Shown: in pieces, positions 46,152 to 55,787 of the stretch
Layout of the letters: each line of letters opens with the position of its first letter
Numbering within the stretch: position 1 is the stretch's first letter
Assembly (NCBI GenBank): GCA_021156175.1
Contig: JAJNBL010000002.1
Span: 62,001 to 126,000, forward strand
Length of the DNA stretch: 64,000 bases
Direction: 5' to 3'
From: Rickettsiales bacterium
GTDB lineage: Bacteria > Pseudomonadota > Alphaproteobacteria > Rickettsiales > JAJNBL01
Program-made: the position numbers and the translations under genes
The notes under the pieces: generated by a model
What the model was told of the DNA's origin: nothing
What the model saw: only the letters and a program-made list of their open reading frames with translations
Database searches by the model: none

Positions 46152-47975
46152 ATGTGCGGAATTATTGGTATCATCGGGAAAGCAGAGGCGGCACCGCTCC
46201 TGCTCGACGGCCTCAAACGGATGGAATACCGGGGCTATGACTCTGCGGGCATTGCGACCCTCTTTAAAGGGGAAATCGTATGCCGCCGTGCGGAAGGAAA
46301 ACTCGCTGCCTTGGCGAACGAAGTCGCCAAAAACCCTGCCGCAGGCACACTCGGTATTGGCCACACACGATGGGCAACTCATGGTTCTCCTACCACCAAC
46401 AATGCGCACCCGCATAAAACCGATAAAGTAGCGGTGGTACATAACGGTATTATCGAAAATTTTCGAGAACTCCGTACAGAACTGGAAGCCGAAGGGGTGG
46501 TATTTACCACCGAAACCGACACAGAAGTCATCCCACACCTCATTACGCGTTACTTAAACCAAGGACAATCGCCGCAAGATGCGGTACGCGCCATGTTGCG
46601 TAAAATTCAAGGTGCATTTGCGCTCGGGATTTTGTTCTCCGGCAAGGAAAATTTTCTGGTTGCCGCCCGCCATGGCTCGCCGTTGGCGATTGGTTATGGC
46701 GATGGCGAAATGTACTTAGGATCCGATGCCTATGCGCTCGCACCACTTACCCAAAAAATTACTTATCTCGAAGATGGTGACTGGGCAGAACTCAGCGATA
46801 AAGGCGTAATTATCCACGATGTGAATGATAAAATTGTGGAACGCCCTGTGGTGCTGACCGCGCTTTCTGGCGCCGCTATCGGGAAAGGCAATTACCGTCA
46901 TTTCATGCTCAAAGAAATCTATGAGCAACCTGCCGTGATCGGGGATACGCTGAATGCCTATTATAACCCGGTCACACGGACCATACAGCTACCGAAATTT
47001 CCCTTTGACCTTAAGGGAATCAGCAAGGTAACGATCGTTGCCTGCGGAACCTCTTTTTACGCTGGCATGGTTGCGAAATACTGGATCGAGGAACTCGCAC
47101 GCATTCCGGTTGAGCTCGATATCGCCTCGGAATTCCGTTACCGCGCACCGGTGATGCAGGAAGGCGGAATGGCATTGTTTATTTCTCAATCCGGCGAAAC
47201 TGCCGATACGCTTGCCGCACTTAAATACGCAAAATCGCAGAAGCAGCATATTATTAGCCTCGTGAACGCCGAGCAAAGCAGCATGGCGCTGGCGTCCGAT
47301 CTCATCTTGCGTACCCATGCAGGACCGGAAATCAGCGTTGCCTCGACCAAAGGCTTCACCACCCAATTGGTGGTGCTCGCTTGCCTTTCAATCGGTATTG
47401 CACAGGCTCGTGGAACGATTAGCAAAGAGAAAGAAGCCGCACTTTGCGAAGCATTGGCGGAAGTTCCTGCTCGTGCTTCTGAAATCTTGAACCACGACCA
47501 GGCACTTCAACGCTTGGCAATGGAATTAGCCGTTGCACGGGATGTGATCTATATCGGACGCAACACGTCCTACGCCATTGCACTCGAAGGCGCGCTGAAA
47601 CTCAAAGAACTCTCGTACATCCATGCCGAAGGCATCGCCGCAGGAGAGTTGAAACACGGCCCCATCGCACTTATCGATGAAAACGTACCTGTGATCGTTA
47701 TTGCCCCCTCCGATAATCTGTTCGAGAAAACCGCTTCCAACGTGCAAGAAGTCGCTGCGCGCGACGGACGAGTGGTGTTTTTGAGTGATGCGGCAGGTGT
47801 ACGAAAACTAAAAGATATCTCGCGTGAGACGATCGAACTCCCGACGGTAAACCCATTTGTGACCCCGATCCTCTATTCGATCCCCGTGCAGCTCCTGGCG
47901 TACCATGTCGCAATCCAAAAAGGAACGGATGTAGATCAACCACGGAACCTCGCAAAATCGGTAACTGTCGAATAA
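46152..47975 (+). CDS. glmS: Glutamine-fructose-6-phosphate aminotransferase GlmS
   Basis: GlmS makes glucosamine-6-phosphate for peptidoglycan and LPS. The N-terminal Cys nucleophile (MCGIIGI), GHTRWATHG and NGIIEN mark the glutaminase domain. Two SIS domains follow (CGTSFYAG, ISQSGETADT; GRNTSYAIALEGALKLKE, HGPIALI), ending in the conserved DVDQPRNLAKSVTVE. 607 residues is standard. No glmS ribozyme or GlmZ-like site is apparent upstream. Confidence 0.98.
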   Translation: MCGIIGIIGKAEAAPLLLDGLKRMEYRGYDSAGIATLFKGEIVCRRAEGKLAALANEVAKNPAAGTLGIGHTRWATHGSPTTNNAHPHKTDKVAVVHNGIIENFRELRTELEAEGVVFTTETDTEVIPHLITRYLNQGQSPQDAVRAMLRKIQGAFALGILFSGKENFLVAARHGSPLAIGYGDGEMYLGSDAYALAPLTQKITYLEDGDWAELSDKGVIIHDVNDKIVERPVVLTALSGAAIGKGNYRHFMLKEIYEQPAVIGDTLNAYYNPVTRTIQLPKFPFDLKGISKVTIVACGTSFYAGMVAKYWIEELARIPVELDIASEFRYRAPVMQEGGMALFISQSGETADTLAALKYAKSQKQHIISLVNAEQSSMALASDLILRTHAGPEISVASTKGFTTQLVVLACLSIGIAQARGTISKEKEAALCEALAEVPARASEILNHDQALQRLAMELAVARDVIYIGRNTSYAIALEGALKLKELSYIHAEGIAAGELKHGPIALIDENVPVIVIAPSDNLFEKTASNVQEVAARDGRVVFLSDAAGVRKLKDISRETIELPTVNPFVTPILYSIPVQLLAYHVAIQKGTDVDQPRNLAKSVTVE

Positions 47976-48043
47976 AACGCGACAACTATTTTCTTTCTCG
48001 ATATAGTCATTTCCGTTGGTGATCCTTATCAAAGGCATACTGC

Positions 48044-49492
48044 ATGGCAAAGAAAGCGTTGCGCGCGCTCCCTATCCGTTATCCTGAATGGCTATTTCCT
48101 TTGACGCGACTTATCAAGGTTGCCATCTTCGTATCCCTTCCTGCCGGCACCGTCTTAAGCATTTTCCTCATTAACGACCGCATCACCGTAGGAGATGCAC
48201 TTTCTGGCTTCGGGATCATTTTCGTACTGACGTTTATCCTGGTACGTCCTTATGTGTCGGATCTTACCGCGCTGACACACTACGTAAAACATCTGGCACT
48301 TGACCGAAAAGAACGCACCGCACCTGCTTTAAGTTTTTTAAGTAACGTGGAAGAACTTTCGAAATCGGTCGGTTATCTTCAAACCTCCTGGCAGGCACGA
48401 AACCTCGAGCTTGAAGCCACTTTGACCGAGAGCCGGATCATTTTTGATACGCTTCCTGACAGTATCATCATGTTAGACAGCACCATGCGGATTGTCCGCA
48501 CCAACCGCATGGCCAATACGGCACTGCGCTATAATTTTCATGAGCGCCGCCTGGAAGATATTTTCCACGATGAAACCTTGCTGGAGGCCGCGAAAGAAGT
48601 GGTATTGGGTGGAAAAAACCGCCGCGTGCTGGAGTTACATCTCACGGAAAAATCACCGAGACATTACATCGTCAGTATCGAGCGCTTCCCGATTGCCTCA
48701 TCCGCAGATCTAGCTGCAATTATGGTGCTGCACGATGTGACGGAATCCAAACGCAACGAACAGATGTTCGTGGACTTTGTGGCCAATGCGAGCCATGAAA
48801 TCCGGACTCCCTTAACAAGCCTAGTAGGCTTTATCGAAACACTTAAAACCTCTGCCAAAGACGACCCTCAAGCACGTGAGAAATTCTTGGGCATCATGGA
48901 AGAGCAAGCCGATCGCATGTCACGGCTTGTGGAGGATTTACTGTCGCTGTCCAAAATTGAACGCAATGTCCATACCGCGCCGACCGAGCAGGTCAATATG
49001 GAAGAAGTTTGTCAAAATGCGATTGCCCATCTAGCATGGATTGCAGAGGATCGAAAACTCACTCTCCATTACGAAGCGAAAGGCACGATCCCTTCCATTA
49101 TCGGCGATATGAGCCAGCTGATGCAAGTCTGCGCTAACTTGCTTAGTAACGCGATTAAATACAGCAACGAAGGCCAGAATATCTACATTACCTTACGCTG
49201 CACTAAGAAAATCCCCTTCGATGCCAAGCTTGGCGATGGGGTGAAAGAGGCGCTATGCTTTTGCGTCCAGGATGAAGGTGAAGGCATCGCAGCAGAACAT
49301 CTTTCCCGCTTAACCGAACGTTTTTACCGTGTCGATACGGCCCGTTCCCGCAAAGAAGGTGGCACAGGGCTAGGGCTTGCGATCGTAAAACATATCCTAA
49401 ACCGCCACCGAAGCAGCCTTGTGATTCAAAGCACGGTCGGAGAGGGAAGTACCTTCTGTGTATATTTCCCTTTACATAACAGCGGGATTTAA
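48044..49492 (+). CDS. PhoR-like sensor histidine kinase with PAS domain
   Basis: 482 residues. Two close N-terminal membrane helices (about 25-45 and 53-68) with almost no periplasmic loop, then a PAS domain (about 125-235: IIFDTLPDSIIMLDSTMRI), HisKA (NASHEIRTPLTSLVGFIETL), and HATPase (NLLSNAIKYSN, DEGEGI, GGTGLGLAIVKH). This layout matches PhoR, the phosphate-starvation kinase. phoB, phoU and pst genes are absent nearby, so the assignment as PhoR is tentative. Confidence 0.9.
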   Translation: MAKKALRALPIRYPEWLFPLTRLIKVAIFVSLPAGTVLSIFLINDRITVGDALSGFGIIFVLTFILVRPYVSDLTALTHYVKHLALDRKERTAPALSFLSNVEELSKSVGYLQTSWQARNLELEATLTESRIIFDTLPDSIIMLDSTMRIVRTNRMANTALRYNFHERRLEDIFHDETLLEAAKEVVLGGKNRRVLELHLTEKSPRHYIVSIERFPIASSADLAAIMVLHDVTESKRNEQMFVDFVANASHEIRTPLTSLVGFIETLKTSAKDDPQAREKFLGIMEEQADRMSRLVEDLLSLSKIERNVHTAPTEQVNMEEVCQNAIAHLAWIAEDRKLTLHYEAKGTIPSIIGDMSQLMQVCANLLSNAIKYSNEGQNIYITLRCTKKIPFDAKLGDGVKEALCFCVQDEGEGIAAEHLSRLTERFYRVDTARSRKEGGTGLGLAIVKHILNRHRSSLVIQSTVGEGSTFCVYFPLHNSGI

Positions 49493-49546
49493 GTAGTTTC
49501 TGCACGGTTGTACAATCACTGACCTAAGGAACGTAAAGATTACGCT

Positions 49547-49765
49547 ATGGCTAAAGAAGAACTAATTGAATTTGAAGGGAAAGTCGTTGAAATGCTCCCT
49601 AACGCCATGTTCCGGGTTATCCTTGATAATAACCACGAAGTCTTGACTCACACCTCCGGTCGTATGCGCAAAAACCGTATCCGTATCCTTGTGGGCGACC
49701 GCGTTACCGTAGAAATGACTCCGTACGATCTCTCCAAAGGGCGGATCGTAAAACGCCATAAATAG
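49547..49765 (+). CDS. infA: Translation initiation factor IF-1
   Basis: IF-1 binds the 30S A site during initiation. The 72-residue OB-fold protein is highly conserved: [42 protein letters not shown]. It heads the infA-maf-yacG cluster, common in alphaproteobacteria; maf starts 3 bases after its stop. Upstream CTAAGGA acts as the ribosome site. Confidence 0.98.
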   Translation: MAKEELIEFEGKVVEMLPNAMFRVILDNNHEVLTHTSGRMRKNRIRILVGDRVTVEMTPYDLSKGRIVKRHK

Positions 49766-49767
49766 CC

Positions 49768-50343
49768 ATGCAGCTGATACTTGCCTCTGCTTCTCCGAGA
49801 CGCTTGAGCCTGCTTAAGCAAATAGGGTTGAATCCGCATGCTGTTGTTCCTGCTGAAATCGACGAGACTCCTCAAAAAAAAGAACTTCCGCGCGTGTACG
49901 CTGAGCGATTAGCGAAAGAAAAAGCCACCGCCGTCGCCTTACGCAATACCCACCCCTCCGATACAGTCATCCTTGCTGCTGATACAGTCGTTGCCGTTGG
50001 CCGGCGTATATTACCGAAAGCTGAAATTTTGGCACAAGCTCGAGAATGCCTGAAACTTCTTTCCGGCAAACGTCATCACGTCTATACCGGGATTGCGCTG
50101 ATCCACGGAGGAAAACTACTTTCCCGCGTAGTCGAATCGACTGTGAAATTCAAACGACTCACGACTCAAGAAATTGATGCTTATCTGGCCTCAGGCGAAT
50201 GGGAAGGCAAAGCAGGAGGCTATGCGATCCAAGGAATGGCTGAGAGCTACATTCCCTTTATCCAGGGCTCTTACAGCAATATCGTAGGACTGCCACTCCA
50301 TGAGACCTACCAGATACTCCAAGGGATAGGCTATGTCCGCTAG
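49768..50343 (+). CDS. maf: Maf-family nucleotide pyrophosphatase
   Basis: Maf proteins hydrolyse non-canonical or excess nucleoside triphosphates such as dTTP, UTP and modified bases. The 191-residue protein has the SASPRRLSLL opening, AADTVVA mid-domain, and GKAGGYAIQG. It is translationally close to infA upstream and overlaps yacG by 11 bases downstream. Confidence 0.93.
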   Translation: MQLILASASPRRLSLLKQIGLNPHAVVPAEIDETPQKKELPRVYAERLAKEKATAVALRNTHPSDTVILAADTVVAVGRRILPKAEILAQARECLKLLSGKRHHVYTGIALIHGGKLLSRVVESTVKFKRLTTQEIDAYLASGEWEGKAGGYAIQGMAESYIPFIQGSYSNIVGLPLHETYQILQGIGYVR

Positions 50344-50518
50344 CACCAGCCGCTGCCCAATTTGTAGCAAACCGGCTACCCTTAACTACCACCCCTTCTG
50401 TTGTCGTCGCTGTGCCGATGTCGACTTAGGCCGTTGGTTTATCGGATCTTATGCCATCGAAACAGACGATGACCCCCGATTTGATACCGATGAAAGCCCC
50501 GAAAACAGCCCTTCTTAA
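50333..50518 (+). CDS. yacG: Zinc-binding DNA gyrase inhibitor YacG
   Basis: YacG binds GyrB and inhibits gyrase. The 61-residue protein has the four-Cys zinc knuckle (CPIC near residue 8, then FCCRRC near 30) and DLGRWF, the conserved family core. The tail is acidic. It overlaps the maf end by 11 bases, as is usual in this cluster. Confidence 0.9.
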   Translation: MSASTSRCPICSKPATLNYHPFCCRRCADVDLGRWFIGSYAIETDDDPRFDTDESPENSPS

Positions 50519-50539
50519 GTTTTTCCCCTTTCTTTTTGC

Positions 50540-50595
50540 TTGACCTTTGATCCCTCTTTTATTATTAATACGTTACATTAATTGATAATGATTAT
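50540..50595 (+). promoter_or_regulatory. Promoter with Fur-like palindrome ahead of the PDZ gene
   Basis: TTGACC (50540-50545), 17 bases, and TATTAA (50563-50568) form a fair promoter. Just downstream, ATAATGATTAT (50585-50595) is a perfect palindrome inside GATAATGATTATTA, resembling half of a Fur box. It lies between promoter and start codon (50604). Iron control is only a suggestion; the full 19-bp box is not matched. Confidence 0.4.
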
Positions 50596-50603
50596 TACAC
50601 TCA

Positions 50604-51611
50604 ATGCCAAAGCCTCTTAGCCCCGTTGAAATACGTAAACTCCATATCGAAAACTATCTAAGAGATGTCTGTAAGGATGCCCTCCCAGAGCAACCCTTAA
50701 TGCACGAGCTTATTAGCGAAGCCTTCCACCAAATAGAGCGCTTAAAAAACATTTTCCCAAAATCAAACGATACCTTTCGCGATGCTCTTACGAAAATGGG
50801 CCTGGATGCTCTCCCCCAGCTCCTTATCCCCAAAAAGCTATCTCGTTTCGACCCGCGTCGCTTAGTAAAGAGCTATACTCCTTATTATGTCCTCGATATA
50901 AAGCAATGCCGTGCTTATATAGAAACACAACGTGGCGATGGAAGTGCTGCTAAAATAGGGGCGAAGAACATCTTAGCAGGACTCTCTGCCTGCTGGTTTG
51001 AACATTACATAGAGCAGGCAATCGAACCCCTACTGAAACCACAAACCGCCTATGTACTCTATCATGAGGGAAAGCATGATTGCCCCCCCAAAGATACGTT
51101 ATCGTGTTTTTCTCCGCATTTACAGCGACATGTTTCAAATACCTTGATGTCTTTGATTCGCAGGGAATCTAATGTGTTAAAAGAAGAAATAAAACATAAC
51201 AATCAATTAGATAAACCACCTCACTACGCAGGGATTGGCATTCAATTCGAGCCCACACTCGGGCAGGGCCTGCTTATAAAGAAGATTTTCAAAAATAGCC
51301 CTGCAGAAAAAGCCGGTTTATCTCCCAATACCTTTATTACTGCGGTAAAAGATGACACAGGAAAATGGGTTGATTTAACAACCCACGATGCGGCGGCTAA
51401 CACAAAACAGTTTATCCGTGGCCTGCCTGGTACCCGCCTTACCATAAAAACAGATACGGGATCAGAAATAACTCTCCGACGTGATTATATCGATACCATC
51501 AAGGAACAGCGCCTTGCCTATACGCTGGACAATTCTCCCTCTCACCCCAAAAAATGGCAAAAATATATTGCAAGGGAAGACTCCGCGCCAATCGCTAGCC
51601 CTGCTAGGTAA
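50604..51611 (+). CDS. PDZ-domain protein of unknown function, apparently cytosolic
   Basis: 335 residues. No signal peptide or membrane segment. Residues 1-205 are not recognised; they have a helical start and a Cys-containing middle (CFSPHLQRHV). Residues about 215-300 form a PDZ domain: YAGIGIQFEP, GLLIKKIFKNSPAEKAGLSPN, then KQFIRGLPGTRLTIKT. PDZ domains without a protease and without export are uncommon in bacteria. Codon use is more A/T-rich than in the flanking genes. Not in an operon. Confidence 0.75.
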   Translation: MPKPLSPVEIRKLHIENYLRDVCKDALPEQPLMHELISEAFHQIERLKNIFPKSNDTFRDALTKMGLDALPQLLIPKKLSRFDPRRLVKSYTPYYVLDIKQCRAYIETQRGDGSAAKIGAKNILAGLSACWFEHYIEQAIEPLLKPQTAYVLYHEGKHDCPPKDTLSCFSPHLQRHVSNTLMSLIRRESNVLKEEIKHNNQLDKPPHYAGIGIQFEPTLGQGLLIKKIFKNSPAEKAGLSPNTFITAVKDDTGKWVDLTTHDAAANTKQFIRGLPGTRLTIKTDTGSEITLRRDYIDTIKEQRLAYTLDNSPSHPKKWQKYIAREDSAPIASPAR

Positions 51612-51691
51612 TGTGCAATTCTAGAGATGCAATAGAGCATTCTTTATGCTAAGGTGCATCCTATCTAATCGCCCTAAACAGAGGAGTTTTT

Positions 51692-53041
51692 ATGACATAC
51701 GCTTTCCACCGCCATACCAAAACCAACTACCCCACTGCTGTTAAAGGAGAGGGATGCTATATTATCGATTCTACTGGCAAACGGTATTTGGATGCATCCG
51801 GCGGTGCAGCGGTCTCCTGCTTAGGCCATAGCCACCCGAAAGTGCGCGAAGCGATGCATGCACAGATCGATACTCTCGCGTTTGCCCATACCGGATTCTT
51901 CACCAATGAACCACTCGAGCTACTCGCAGAAACCCTTGTTAAACAATCACCTGACGGCATTGGCAAAGTGTATTTCGTATCCGGTGGATCGGAAGCCGTC
52001 GAAGGCGCACTGAAAATGGCGCGCCAATATTTCGTGGAAACCGGTAAGCCCGAGAAACACAAAATCATCACCCGTTGGCAGAGCTATCACGGGAACACAC
52101 TGGGCGCTCTTTCTGCCGGTGGAAACCGCTGGCGCCGCGCACAATTTGGTCCATTATTGCTGGAGATGTACCACATCTCTCCATGCTACGAATACCGTGG
52201 CAAACAAGACGGGGAAAGCAGCTTCGACTATGGCCAGCGCGTGGCGAATGAATTAGAAGCCAAAATCCTGGAACAAGGCCCCGAAACCGTAGCAGCATTC
52301 ATCGCAGAGCCGGTCGTGGGTGCAACAATGGGCTGTGTCCCTGCGGTCGAAGGTTATTTGAAACGCGTTCGTGAAATCTGCACGAAATATGATGTCCTCT
52401 TAATCCTCGATGAAGTCATGTGCGGCATGGGTCGTACCGGCACGTTGTTTGCCTGTGAACATGATGGCGTATCGCCTGACCTCATCACTATCGCAAAAGG
52501 CTTAGGCGGTGGTTATCAACCAATCGGTGCGATTATGGTTGCGAGCAAAATCTTCGATGCGATTTCCAAAGGCACCGGCTTCTTCCAACATGGCCACACC
52601 TATATGGGCCACGCAACGGCGTGCGCTGCGGCATTGGCAGTAAACCAAGCAATCGTTGAAGAGAAGCTGCTTGAGAATGTAAACGCCCAAGGCGCTGCCT
52701 TCCGCAAAGCACTCGAATCTGCATTTGGCTCACATCCGTATGTGGGCGATATCCGCGGTAGAGGCCTTTTCTTAGGCGTTGAGATCGTTGCGGATAAAGC
52801 GACGAAAGAAGCTTTCGATCCATCGCTTAAAATCAATGCGAAGCTTAAAACCGAAGCGATGAACCAAGGACTGATGTGCTACCCGATGGGCGGTACGATT
52901 GATGGACAAACGGGCGATCACGTGATGTTCGCTCCCCCCTTCATCATCAATGCGTCGCATGTGGAAGAAATCGCGCAAAAGTTCGGAAAAGCGCTGGATA
53001 CAGTGTTTCCACAAGAAGCAGGGCTGGCAAAGGCGAGTTAA
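51692..53041 (+). CDS. Class III (omega-type) aminotransferase
   Basis: 449 residues of a PLP fold-type I subgroup II enzyme: VSGGSEAVEGALKMARQYF, SYHGNTLGALSAGG, LILDEVMCGMGRTG and the Schiff-base Lys in ITIAKGLGGGYQPIG. It resembles the 'aspartate aminotransferase family' group that acts on omega-amino acids, beta-alanine or taurine with pyruvate. Substrate unclear. AGAGGAG precedes the ATG. Convergent with folK. Confidence 0.9.
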   Translation: MTYAFHRHTKTNYPTAVKGEGCYIIDSTGKRYLDASGGAAVSCLGHSHPKVREAMHAQIDTLAFAHTGFFTNEPLELLAETLVKQSPDGIGKVYFVSGGSEAVEGALKMARQYFVETGKPEKHKIITRWQSYHGNTLGALSAGGNRWRRAQFGPLLLEMYHISPCYEYRGKQDGESSFDYGQRVANELEAKILEQGPETVAAFIAEPVVGATMGCVPAVEGYLKRVREICTKYDVLLILDEVMCGMGRTGTLFACEHDGVSPDLITIAKGLGGGYQPIGAIMVASKIFDAISKGTGFFQHGHTYMGHATACAAALAVNQAIVEEKLLENVNAQGAAFRKALESAFGSHPYVGDIRGRGLFLGVEIVADKATKEAFDPSLKINAKLKTEAMNQGLMCYPMGGTIDGQTGDHVMFAPPFIINASHVEEIAQKFGKALDTVFPQEAGLAKAS

Positions 53042-53048
53042 TCTCGCC

Positions 53049-53591
53049 TTACCAGGCTACGGCAACTCGCAAATTTGTCGCCCGCGTGCCGCTGGTATTA
53101 AACCCGTCCCGCTTGGCTAGAATACTTGCTTTTTTACCATAATACTCCCCAGGAACCGGATATTTCCAGCTTGGTGCAACATCCGCAAAGGGAATAAGGG
53201 CAAACGCACGGGTCAGAAGGCCTTTGTGCGGAATCGAAAGCCGCTCCGTCTCCATCACACGATTGCCATAGCTCAAAATATCGATATCAATCTCGCGCGG
53301 CCCCCAATGCCCGCGATCTTGCCGCCCGATTACCTTTTCAATCCGTTTTACCGACTCGAGCAACCCCTCCGGCGTTAACCGGCATTCGCCCTTCACCACC
53401 ATATTATAATACGGCACATCCCATTCTTTTGGCGCATCCTCGGGCAATAACGCATCCGTTTCATAGACCGGCGAACATTCCATTTTTAATAAAATCGTCT
53501 CGCCATGTATCCCAGCCAGCAATTCTGCTGCCTGATGGAGATAATCCAACCGATTTTCAATATTGGAGCCTAGCCCGAGTATGACTTCCAT
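53049..53591 (-). CDS. folK: HPPK, 2-amino-4-hydroxy-6-hydroxymethyldihydropteridine pyrophosphokinase
   Basis: FolK activates the pterin with ATP before it joins p-aminobenzoate in folate synthesis. The 180-residue protein shows LGLGSNIENR, SPVYETDAL, the EKVIGR helix, GPREIDIDIL (catalytic Asp pair) and IPHKGLLTRAFAL. It is divergent from pabC, which supplies the other folate half, with 43 bases between the starts. Confidence 0.95.
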   Translation of the reverse strand: MEVILGLGSNIENRLDYLHQAAELLAGIHGETILLKMECSPVYETDALLPEDAPKEWDVPYYNMVVKGECRLTPEGLLESVKRIEKVIGRQDRGHWGPREIDIDILSYGNRVMETERLSIPHKGLLTRAFALIPFADVAPSWKYPVPGEYYGKKASILAKRDGFNTSGTRATNLRVAVAW

Positions 53592-53634
53592 GGTATAACG
53601 TGCCCATAACCTTGATGAATAACGATTTCATACC

Positions 53635-54498
53635 ATGCCTATGGCCAAAAATACATATATAAACGGAGCTTTCTTACCTCAAGACCGTGCGCTTGTATCG
53701 GTGGAAGAACGCGCATTCCGTTTTGGCGATGGGTGTTTTGAGACCATCCAGGTAATCGACGGCGTACCTTATCGCTTTGAATCGCACATGAAACGCCTGG
53801 AAGCAGGACTTAGCGCGCTTCGCATTGCCTATGATACACACACGCTGAAAACCGCCTGCAAAGAACTTCTTATCCGAAACACTTTAAGCAACGGCACACT
53901 CCGCCTGTCCGTCAGCCGCGGCATCGGCAGCCAAGGCTATTTGCCAAAAGACTGCACACCCACCGTCGTGATTGAAACCTTACCGCCTTCGGCACTGCTT
54001 CCGGCTTCATTTACACTTTATGTCAGCGGGTACGAGAAACCTTCTCCGAAATCCTACCCCACCGCGTATAAAACTATGCAGGGCCTAAACTCTACGCTTG
54101 CGCGCATGGAAGCCGTCGAACAGGGTTGCCAGGAAGCATTGCTACTTTCCGCATCGGGAATGATTGCAGAAGCCAGTTCCAGCAATATCTTTTGGCTAAA
54201 ATCGGGCACACTTTATACGCCCTCGCTAGAAACCGGTGCACTCGCAGGAATCATGCGCGAAGCGGTGATTTCTCTAGCACCTTACACAATAAAAGAAGGT
54301 GAATGGCCTCTTGAAACGTTAAACGATGCTGAATCAGTGTTTCTTACCAACAGTAATATCGGTATCATGCCCGTCTCGAGCCTCAAACCTTTAGGTCTAA
54401 AATGGGAAACAAATGAGATTATCCAGCAGTTACAACAACGACTTGAAAACGATAAAATAGCCTATGTCCAAATCCATGACGAATTCTGGCGAAATTAA
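53635..54498 (+). CDS. pabC: Aminodeoxychorismate lyase (class IV PLP enzyme)
   Basis: PabC releases pyruvate from aminodeoxychorismate to give p-aminobenzoate. The 287-residue fold-type IV protein shows RAFRFGDGCFETI, the PLP Lys in AYKTMQGLNS, and AEASSSNIFWL. By sequence alone a D-amino acid or branched-chain aminotransferase is possible, but the 35-base overlap with pabB makes PabC the natural reading. Two start codons (53635 and 53641) are near. Confidence 0.88.
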   Translation: MPMAKNTYINGAFLPQDRALVSVEERAFRFGDGCFETIQVIDGVPYRFESHMKRLEAGLSALRIAYDTHTLKTACKELLIRNTLSNGTLRLSVSRGIGSQGYLPKDCTPTVVIETLPPSALLPASFTLYVSGYEKPSPKSYPTAYKTMQGLNSTLARMEAVEQGCQEALLLSASGMIAEASSSNIFWLKSGTLYTPSLETGALAGIMREAVISLAPYTIKEGEWPLETLNDAESVFLTNSNIGIMPVSSLKPLGLKWETNEIIQQLQQRLENDKIAYVQIHDEFWRN

Positions 54499-55786
54499 CG
54501 CCCATTCGCTGCCTTGGCGCGATCCGCTGCCGATGCTAGAGCAGCTCGTCCGCGAACATCGTTTTGTTGCCTGCCTGCATTCTGGCCTAGATGTTGGATT
54601 TTCGGGTAAAAAAACCCTCATCGCCATCGGTGATGAAGCCCACGTGAAGGCCAAGGATTTTTCCCTTTTTGCACAAGTCCTAAGCGAGACAGAACCCGCT
54701 TTCACCAACGCCTGGTTTGGATATCTGGGATATGAGTTAAATCATAGCCTGGAATCCTTGCCAAAAGCCGCTCCCTTTGGGTTTGCGCTGCCTAAACTCT
54801 GGATGATACATTACCAAACAGTGCTCCTGTTCGATCACCCAACAAAAACGCTGACCGCCTATACTAAAAATGCAGACAGTGTATCCACATTACCTGAAGC
54901 CATAGCTCTCCAGGATTCAACACTCCCAGCGATTGCTTCCCTCTCCTCGCCTATGACGAAAGAAGAGTATTTCACAAAGGTTGGGATCATCCGCGAGGCC
55001 ATCTTGCGCGGCGATCTTTATCAAGCCAATCTTACCCGGAAGTTCCAAGGAGAATTCGCCGCTCCTCCCTGCCCAATTTCTGTGTTTACCCGGCTTTGTA
55101 CGATCAGCCCAGCTCCTTACAGCGCATTCCTGAAATTCAAAAACACCGTGATCCTTTCCTCCAGCCCCGAGCAATTCATGCATGTGACTCCAAATGGCAT
55201 TATGGAAACACGCCCCATCAAAGGTTCCGCACCACGTTTTGCCGATAAAACGAAAGATTCCGCTTCTCGCGATGCACTGGCAAGCAGCTCCAAAGATAAG
55301 GCCGAGAATCTCATGATCGTGGATCTTATGCGAAATGATTTCTCACGATCCGCCGAAACCGGCACGGTACAAGTGCCAGGATTATTCGATATCACAAGCT
55401 ACGCCACCGTCCACCACATGGCCTCGACCATCCAAGCACATAAACGCGCGGAAATCAGTACACTCAGCGCCGTCACCGCCTCCTTTCCTCCAGGCTCCAT
55501 GACCGGCGCACCGAAAATCAAAGCAATGGAACTCTGCAGCCAACTGGAGGGCATTGAACGGGGGATTTATAGCGGCGCCATCGGCTGGTTCGGCGGTGAT
55601 GGAAGTTGCGATCTTTCGGTCGTCATCCGCACGATTATATTAGAAGGCACACGGTGGGAATTCCAAGTGGGCGGCGCTATTGTGGCTGATTCGACTCCGC
55701 AGGGCGAATGGGAAGAAACACTCACTAAAGCTAAAGGCATTTCTCAAGCACTTGGGATTGAAGAAAGCGCACTGCGAGCGTTATAG
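54464..55786 (+). CDS. pabB: Aminodeoxychorismate synthase component I
   Basis: PabB aminates chorismate with ammonia from PabA. The C-terminal chorismate-binding domain is clear: ETRPIKGSAPR, DLMRNDFSR, SFPPGSMTGAPKIKAMELC, and RGIYSGAIGWFGGDG. Length 440 is usual. Its start lies inside the pabC end (35-base overlap). Anthranilate synthase component I is the alternative, but the pairing with pabC and nearby folK favour folate. The glutaminase PabA is not in the window. Confidence 0.92.
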   Translation: MSKSMTNSGEINAHSLPWRDPLPMLEQLVREHRFVACLHSGLDVGFSGKKTLIAIGDEAHVKAKDFSLFAQVLSETEPAFTNAWFGYLGYELNHSLESLPKAAPFGFALPKLWMIHYQTVLLFDHPTKTLTAYTKNADSVSTLPEAIALQDSTLPAIASLSSPMTKEEYFTKVGIIREAILRGDLYQANLTRKFQGEFAAPPCPISVFTRLCTISPAPYSAFLKFKNTVILSSSPEQFMHVTPNGIMETRPIKGSAPRFADKTKDSASRDALASSSKDKAENLMIVDLMRNDFSRSAETGTVQVPGLFDITSYATVHHMASTIQAHKRAEISTLSAVTASFPPGSMTGAPKIKAMELCSQLEGIERGIYSGAIGWFGGDGSCDLSVVIRTIILEGTRWEFQVGGAIVADSTPQGEWEETLTKAKGISQALGIEESALRAL

Positions 55787-55787
55787 G

